Shown here in pieces: positions 57,273 through 64,000 of a stretch of 64,000 bases of DNA. The stretch is from Macrosoma leucophasiata. Taxonomy: Eukaryota; Arthropoda; Insecta; Lepidoptera; Hedylidae. The translations under genes and the position numbers were made by a program. The notes beneath the pieces were generated by a model. The model worked only from the letters and a program-made list of their open reading frames with translations, made no database searches and was not told where the DNA came from. The DNA is taken from contig JAWQUS010000026.1 of assembly GCA_036365455.1 (NCBI GenBank), forward strand, positions 16,820,001 to 16,884,000, in the 5' to 3' direction. The first letter of the stretch is position 1. Each line of letters starts with the position of its first letter.

Positions 57273-58157
57273 CTGCGTTCGAATTTAATATTAGGGACAA
57301 ATCCGGTAGTACACTTGGGCACTTCTTCTTATTTAATTGTACACGTATTGTTTTATATAATAATATGGTGCAATAAAAACTGTTTTTAAACTCGTAACGT
57401 TCTTCATAAGTAATTCAATAGTTTATAGTCGTGAAAAATAGTAGACGATCACAAATATACGCCATTCAACGGCTACTAAAACCCAAAATCGTGTAGTCTA
57501 TGACTGACACAAGTAGTGGACATTTGATGGTAAATAAAGTTAAGCTGTTAATACTTTACTATCGCCGAGTTTGATAAGTTACTTTGTAATTAACAGAATA
57601 GAAAAACTTATTAAATTAGCAACAAGACTGCTCGTTTGCTACTTTTATCCAATTAGAACATTTTATGAGAAATAACAGGCTCCGTGGTTTCTTAAGAATC
57701 AGTGGCTATATAGTTTTTACGGTGATGGCAATAAGATTGCAAATATTTTTTGATATGATGATGATTTTGTGATTAAGATTAATAAACAAACTTACTTTAA
57801 AATCCTTATGGATAATCGAGAGTAATTAGGAAAGTATTGAAAAACATTATAAAACACATTCCGAGACACAATCTAAGTGAGGAAGGATTAAAAGTGTGAA
57901 TATATGACATAGCAAACGTGAATCATGCAAATAAGATAAAAAAATCACTGTCAAAGCAAGCGAAGCTACAAACCATGCGGTACACTCATGCATACATTTT
58001 AAATTAGTCCCACAGAACGTATTATTCTAAGTAACGTACACACATTATTTAATTATGAAGACATTCTTTATGTTTTGTCTAATAAACTCCAAGATATATT
58101 TTTCCTAAACACAATAGGGACTTAAATATACATTAGTCTTGACAGCAATATAGGTAA

Positions 58158-58509
58158 TAATAGTAACACATGCCCGGATTTGGTACGGAGCGGATAGCGG
58201 ATTCTGTACGCTCCGAACCAAATCTGTGGCCCAATTCTCGTAACGCAAATTCGTTGAATCGAAATAGAATCGATTCGCTGTCTTGCTTTAACCAATGCGC
58301 GGGGTTATCTAGAGCTATGTTAGAGCAGGACAGCGGACCGATTCAAGTTCAATTCAACGACTTTGTGTTACGAGAATCAGGCCTCTGGCCGTGCGTAGAG
58401 GAGTCCGGCGGACATTAATTATTATTAAGTCCGATGCGGTCCGTTCGCGCGGCTTTGGTCGGTGGATTCGGTCCGCCGTACCGAATCCGGACTTGTGTTA
58501 CTACTATAA
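58158..58509. mobile_element. palindromic MITE (TCCGGATT-type) with a nested element
   Basis: Ends TAGTAACACATGCCCGGATT and CCGGACTTGTGTTACTAC. Comparison with 50,000-50,200 shows an unrelated inverted-repeat insert at 58,209-58,382. Confidence 0.82.
58209..58382. mobile_element. nested inverted-repeat element (TTCTCGTAACG-type)
   Basis: The ends CCAATTCTCGTAACGCAAAT and TGTGTTACGAGAATCAGG are inverted. It is absent from the other copy of its host MITE. Related sequence occurs at 44,831-44,945. Confidence 0.78.
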
Positions 58510-59680
58510 CTAAAGACAGGTACTACTTTGTACAATTTATAAAGCGGTTAATCACAAAATAACACTATTACTATTTGCATGACAAACGGTCTTGAAAAAT
58601 TCTAACAAGATTGCGATGCGTTGCCCCTTTGTGGTGATTCCTAAAACTAACTAGTAAGGAAAATAACTCATTCTAAGGTATATTAATCAAGTTTTATTTT
58701 TTTGGTTAATCGACAGCATATTATGGACCAGTTTGTTTCGGAATCAATCCACTAGATATCATTATTATAACCAACGTTTATATTATTAAGAAATAAGTAA
58801 TATTATCATATATTATTGTCTCAAATTAAGTGAACTGGTGTAGTGCATTGTGCTTACATATCATATTTCGTACACGCGCAAATAATTTGTTGTATAAAAA
58901 TATATGGTGTGCTTTAGCCTAGATCAGTGTTCTCTCACCGGGTTATATTATTATTCCTCTGTGAGATAAGCTGTGTTTTTTGGTTCTTTAGTCTGATTGG
59001 TACCAGAAATCCAGACATAATTAATTAATTATAAATCAATATAGAATCAATTTATTATTTCAATATTCAAGTTTGCAATAAAACCTCGGGGAATCGCCAA
59101 TGGAATATGATATGATGATTTGGATTCCGTCGTAATTATATCAGTTTTGAGGGAGAATAAGCCATAAAAATTAAATTTCCAAAGAAATTATCTTCTCAAT
59201 TCAGTTACACCCATAAAATTACTACCAGGCTTCCAGAACCAATCGGAACATTGACTCTAAAACTCGTGTCTATCACAACGTGTACAAACCAGGTTCACCA
59301 CAGACACCGTAATCTCCGACAAAGTTTTGGACCTTGCGCTGGGAGGCTTATAACAGGAGAACAACAATAGTTTAATACAAGGTACTGTTAAATCAAACAA
59401 TAAGATATTACTGAAGAATTTAAAATGATAGTTGTTACACTATAGTTTTACTAGAGTGAGGTCTTAAGATTATCCAATGTTTTCACAATGTTTCAGTTGA
59501 TAAAATTGTAATTGTTCGAAATTTATATTAATATTTGTAACTATTGATATCTCAGACCATACTCCAGTATCTATCGTATTAACAGTTCCAATAAACACCA
59601 ATCATAGAACCCGAAAGGCCAACGCGAGAGAAGACGCACTAATAGAGGGACAGAGATGGCCTATTTCACCCTCAACTAAC

Positions 59681-59848
59681 CTTCGGTTTGGGCTGGGTTT
59701 TGACGCGGAGGTTCGACTTGAAAAGCGGCTCTTCCTTCTCAGCCGACGGCGACGCGTCGGGTTTTTCAGGCTTCGGTTTATCACCAGAACTAGGCTTCAC
59801 TTCGTCCGTGGTCGTCTCTATTTTTGCCACGCCCTCTTCTGTCCCATC
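59681..59848 (-). CDS. rg: neurobeachin exon 3 of 12 in window, charged linker
   Basis: The exon is 168 nt (56 codons, phase 0 at both ends), with acceptor TATAG and donor AAG|GTTAGT. The peptide is a Lys/Pro/Glu-rich, probably disordered linker with VKPSSGDKPKPEKPDASPSA in the middle and LFKSNLRVKTQPKPK at the end. Low complexity means the family match is weak on its own. It is supported by open frame, splice signals and phase with both neighbours. The intron towards exon 4 is 2,408 bp and contains a nested pair of inverted-repeat elements. Confidence 0.75.
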
Positions 59849-60644
59849 CTATACCACATACACGCGTCGCAAACAAAAAATAACGGATGTAAAAAGCGCC
59901 CCACATAATTGAGACCACACTCATAGAACTAACAATGTTTAGCAAACAACGTATACAGAAACCGACAGTGGCAATAAACAGCAAACGAAATCGCCAAACT
60001 CAAAATGTCATGGAGTCAATAAATGTTGGGATCTTATACATTTAGTCGTCATGCATCAGCCTAAAGTACTAAAGTCTAAAATTCGTCACGATCATGAGAC
60101 TAATTCTACTTTGTACTAAATTGTACTTTGACAATAAAATCATACCAATTTAAGGAAAACTGGAAAAGCATGCTTAATATCTTCAAATTAGATTTAACAG
60201 TTGAAGATGAAAATTTTACAGAATAGAAACTAAGTAAAGCCGGTGAACGACGCATTTTCTAAAAAGTAATAACGATTCTAAATTGAATAAATCTTCAAAT
60301 AGGATGAAGAAGTATGTACTCGTATGTAGCAAGATCATTTATGGTGTTACCTTGATCAATTTTAATGTTCTAAAACAAAGTATGTTGATGTACGAGAATG
60401 TTAAACAGAACAAATACTATTTACCTCTATGTGAAAAATCATGAAATGGTTCTTCAAACATCTGATATCGTTTCACCGCCTCCATACACTTTATCTATAT
60501 CATTAAAACTACCTACAAAATATATCACTTTGAAAACTAGAAGAACCTATTCTATTACATTTAAAGAACATCTAACAGTTTCTACATGCCATATAAGATT
60601 GAACGTAAAACGGAACATACTAACACAAAAGAAAGAAATCTTAC

Positions 60645-60733
60645 CTTCATTGACGGCGAATCCAATTCGTTTATAGTAGAATTGTTCTCATCTACAACAA
60701 TCATAGCATATTCGACGTCGTCCCCGTTGTGGT
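60645..60733 (-). CDS. rg: neurobeachin exon 2 of 12 in window
   Basis: The exon is 89 nt, two bases plus 29 codons, between a CCATAG acceptor and an AAG|GTAAGA donor. The peptide includes DDVEYAMIVVDENNSTINEL, an acidic segment that I believe precedes the low-complexity linker of insect neurobeachins. It ends on a codon boundary, matching the phase 0 start of the next exon. The intron towards exon 1 is 2,537 bp and the one towards exon 3 is 796 bp. Other exons inside those introns cannot be ruled out. Confidence 0.75.
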
Positions 60734-60999
60734 CTATGGACATAAAATTGAAATAAAATTAGTAACATATAAAGTAAATAACAATGTATACACAACATCG
60801 ACAAAGCTTGCTTTAACAAAGCAGATAGATCGATATTTAAAAGGACTCGGGTTAAAGCTGTAAACATGTCTGATATTACCAAGACTAACTATTGAAATGG
60901 GCACTGAAGATATTAAAGCAACTAATTCGAGAGTCTACCAACAGGTCTATGCTTATGGATATAAGTCAATTACTTAAAATTCACTATATTGATATAATA

Positions 61000-62734
61000 A
61001 TTTATTCTGCAGAAAAGTATGAAGATACAAAAACAAATGCATGCAATTAACTTAATTTTAATTAAACGACATGCAATTTATATAGGGATGATTCACAGAG
61101 TATGGGATGATGATGAGGCAACAGAAAATAGAAATAAAACAAAACTTGTAGCAGTGCCATAGCGGTGTTTTTCCATTGTTTTGTCTTGTAAAACATTATA
61201 TTGTAAGAACAAGACATCACAATGCTCGCGAACATTGATCACATTGAACATTAAAGCGTTCGTATCACATTCCAATTGTGTAATTGCTGTAAGTATTTTG
61301 TGTTATGTATCTCGTTTACTTTGTGTTCTGTATATTGCAGATAATATAAATCAGAATAAATAATACAGCGACAAAAAACCTTATATAGAAACTCAAACAA
61401 CGACATTTGGACATTGAATGGCTATATAATGTTTCTTCGCTGATGAGGTAGACACACTTAGTTAAATCAGTAATGTAAACTGAATCTGTATGTTCAAAGG
61501 CGATAACAAAATAAGCCATCACTACAAAAATGCTGACATTGGCTGATCCCGCAGACAGCACGAAAAATATGACAATTGATTTCTTATTGTTCTTGGACTT
61601 CATAGGGTCCATCTGCTGCTTCAGGGATAAAAATTATACACTGAGCCAGTTGGGCTAAGATCCATCTGCGCTCGTCAATAGTCTAGATGACAGTTTTTCA
61701 AAAACTGCTTTTATGGCTTCCAAAAAGTCCAGTTGTCTCGTAAATATAAATATTTTACAGAATACAAAAGATAAATAGATTTATTTTTCTCATTGTTACT
61801 CGTTTTCATATCAGCCTAAAACGCCCTGAAGTGTTTGTTGTTTAGTCGTTATTCATTTTGTACTTTATTAAGGTACTTTTTTAAAATAAGAGTTTTTTTT
61901 TACTCTTAACCCCCTACATATTTTTTTTTTTTGTTAGGTATACTTTAAATGTTTTGTTTATTGTTATTTTTTTGTTATTTTTATGTAATATCTGATATTG
62001 GAATGTCAGATGCACCAATAAATGTTTTCTCTCTTTCTTTCTTTTTTCAAAGTATCATGGCGTCTGTACAACGTCTCTACAAAGACATCTTCCGAAACTC
62101 TACAAAAGAGTATTGTGAGGTCGATACGTCGATGCTTCTCGCTGGAGAATGCTTATGAAGATGTGACGTCACGCCTTCTCATTTGTGTTTGGTGTCACGT
62201 TATCAACTTTTGCATTTATATAATGTATTTAATGCATGAAAATATGATTCTTATTTATTTTAATCATTAAGCTTGATTTTCGTTATGTCAAAATATTATT
62301 CAATCACGATGAACAGAAACTATTCATTATTTCACGTAGTGGCAAGTGTGGCAACTAGCCTATGCCAGGTGACATGGACTACTGTCGTCTCGAGACAACA
62401 AGTCTACTTAAAAAAAAAAGTGACGGACGCGGACGTTGGCAAAGATTTTAAAGGTGGAAGAGAAGTTATTGGTCACAAAAAAGTTTAGGTATGTTACGAG
62501 TTCATTATTTCTAATGATTATATAAATGATATATAAAAATGTGATTTTGATACTATTTATAATGAATTCCGACTAGTCGTGTCTGATTTTAGGAATCGTG
62601 ATCCCTTCAAACTCTGTAGAACCGCCACTGAGTCATAGTGTGTGATGCGAACGCGATACATGAGTCTAGCAGCGAGTCGTCTGTAGGTCGGGGTATGTTG
62701 GCATATTCAATAGACAGTTATGCAATCACAAGTC
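61000..62734. other. intron sequence, no feature seen
   Basis: AT-rich part of the intron between neurobeachin exons 1 and 2. Short open frames at 61,093-61,612 and 61,949-62,488 show no family. Confidence 0.6.
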
Positions 62735-63010
62735 TTATATCAATCTAAATATATAAAAAAATCAATTGCTATTCGTTGGTCTCGCTAAAACTCGAAAACG
62801 GCTGGACGGATTAGGCTACTTTTGGTTCTCAATGATTTTGGAAGTCCAGGGAAGGTTTAAAAGGTAAAAAAATATGAAGAAATTGAAGGGAAATAGTATA
62901 ATAGTAAAAACCACAATTTTATTTTCCCATAAAAAATAGTCCGTATCTATCAAACCTTTGACACATTATTTCATTCTGAGGCAATACGAAGTTTGCTGGG
63001 TCAGCTAGTG
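62735..63010 (+). mobile_element. Helitron-like or related repeat
   Basis: AAAACGGCTGGACGGATTAG in the body and TACGAAGTTTGCTGGGTCAG CTAGT at the end; in the intron between exons 1 and 2. Confidence 0.45.
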
Positions 63011-63270
63011 GTTAATAAATACCGACTTGTAAAACATTGTGTACACATGTAAAATATTTATTGCATGGTTTATCATAATATGTTTCGCACCTATCTTATT
63101 GTATTGTAATAAACTGAATAAACTAAACTGCAACATCTTTTATAAAATATACTCTATACCTTCTTAAGAATAAGTTTCTTTTTTTCAGTTTATCAGTAAT
63201 AACATTACATACTTGTGTATTTTTTTAATAAGCTAACCAACATACCCCGAGCTCACAAACGGTTCATTAC

Positions 63271-63432
63271 CTGCGTGCGCGCGGTGGTAACTAGCGATGC
63301 GAGCGTGCGGGTGCGAGTGGGTGCTGTGTCCGCAGTCGAGTTTGCAGTGAGAGTGGCGGTGCGCGGGGTGCCCACCCGGCAGGAACTGCGGGTACACGTG
63401 GTGCGACCACTGCGGGAACAGCGGCCGCGACC
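63271..63432 (-). CDS. rg: neurobeachin exon 1 of 12 in window, His-rich
   Basis: The exon is 162 nt: two leading bases, 53 codons and one trailing base. It ends at a CAG|GTAATG donor and starts after a GTGCAG acceptor with a poor pyrimidine tract. The peptide is rich in His, Pro and Ser (HVYPQFLPGGHPAHRHSH near the start). Most third codon positions are G or C in this frame only, unlike the AT-rich surroundings, which argues for coding. The trailing G joins the AC that starts the next exon to make an Asp codon. I do not recognise this peptide itself; the assignment comes from phase, composition and position. The start could be a different AG upstream or downstream. Confidence 0.6.
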
Positions 63433-63487
63433 CTGCACCCCGCAGTGTACACACGGTGCCGTACCACCCACGCACCCAGACACCCAC

Positions 63488-63780
63488 GTTTAGAATAACC
63501 GCCGATTCGTAAACGATATGCGCCCACAGATACCGCCATATTGCGAATTATATTCGAGCATGACGTACACAGACACCCATATGTAAAAAGACGACAAAAT
63601 TGTGAATGATATCCGATATAGGTGTGCAACAGCACCACCGATATTTAAGATCAGTGAATTGTGATTGACATCCGAGCATGGCGTGCAAGACCGCAGCCAT
63701 ATTTACAAGAACGATTATCAGTGATATTCCACCATGGCAATTTTTGATAACATCAACCCGAGAGTGTGCCAAAATTTTAA
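63488..63780. repeat. degenerate tandem array, unit about 59 bp
   Basis: Successive units share a CC.CC(G)ATAT.T block, a GTGAATGATATCCGA-like block and AGCATGGCGTGCAAGA-like ends. At least three clear and one or two worn units lie upstream of exon 1. The small open frames here follow the repeat and are not genes. Confidence 0.75.
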
Positions 63781-64000
63781 TAATATCGGATCGTAGGTCA
63801 TTGGAAATGATTTGTCCTAATATTCAATCGAGTTGAATAAATTATCGGTGACCCGAGAATGATATTCAACTCCGCCCCATTAGTAACGTCGAAAGAGGGA
63901 TAATAATCAAACAAAGCGAATGAATTTTGTGGATAAATGTCATGAATGAGGTGACGAATTATGGAGGAAGTTGAGAAAGATATCAATTATTGTCGAGAAA

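Larger units (their letters stand above)
47946..63432 (-). other. rg: neurobeachin / rugose homologue, partial gene (12 exons)
   Basis: This entry spans twelve minus-strand exons, described separately, that join with consistent phases. Neurobeachin-family proteins are large cytosolic scaffolds with a lectin-like N-terminal region, a conserved block upstream of PH-BEACH, then PH-BEACH, BEACH and WD40 domains. They act in vesicle traffic at Golgi and synapse, and the fly protein rugose also anchors protein kinase A. Recognition rests on exons near 54.7, 53.6, 50.3, 49.5 and 48.0 kb, whose peptides match my memory of the family closely (for example [18 protein letters not shown] and STELYFEV). 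The visible part is about 589 codons of a protein usually near 3,000 or more residues. The upstream half lies beyond the right edge. The downstream BEACH/WD40 exons are not found to the left. Family assignment is firm; the symbol is by homology. Confidence 0.92.

Noticed and set aside
61316..61612. 98-codon minus-strand frame, considered as a neurobeachin exon
   Set aside because: Hydrophobic, AT-rich translation with no splice or phase support.
1..64000. CRISPR array, rRNA operon or bacterial-type operon
   Set aside because: No regularly spaced repeats, rRNA motifs or clustered prokaryotic genes; tandem repeats seen are satellites.

Overview
The window looks like nuclear DNA from an insect, most probably a moth or butterfly. 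It is AT-rich, has spliced genes with short GC-rich exons, and is packed with short interspersed elements. The commonest of these has the layout of the Metulj-type SINEs I know from Lepidoptera. Some retroelement tails and a (TTA)n-tailed repeat are also of kinds common in that order. I see no bacterial-type operons, rRNA or CRISPR array.

Right part (47,946-63,432, minus strand): the one host gene I can support is the insect neurobeachin homologue (rugose, a BEACH-domain protein). Twelve exons can be chained. Every junction has a GT donor, an AG acceptor and a matching reading phase, and together they give 1,769 coding bases (about 589 codons). The chain runs from a His-rich segment, through a Ser/Thr/Lys/Glu-rich linker and the conserved block upstream of PH-BEACH, into the start of the PH-BEACH domain. 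The rest of the PH-BEACH, BEACH and WD40 parts, and the N-terminal half, are not seen here. Transposon debris crowds several of these exons to within tens of bases of their splice sites.

Middle (about 22-30 kb, plus strand): a Jockey-type non-LTR retrotransposon with a poly(A) tail. ORF2 (endonuclease plus reverse transcriptase) is intact. ORF1 carries a frameshift in its first zinc knuckle and a perfect 57-base inverted repeat. Just upstream is a tandem duplication (589 and 1,108 bp); one copy has lost about 522 bp of older retroelement sequence.

Left part (1-47,945): I find no convincing host exon. It is a mosaic of at least four SINE families, palindromic MITEs, TIR elements, Helitron-like ends, retroelement tails and AT-rich unique sequence, often nested. 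It is either a very long intron of the neurobeachin gene or sequence outside the gene's coding part. No wholly new system is obvious. The most unusual items are the retrotransposon foldback, the tandem duplication with internal deletion, the TE-squeezed exons, several unnamed inverted-repeat elements and a conserved peptide-like repeat pair.
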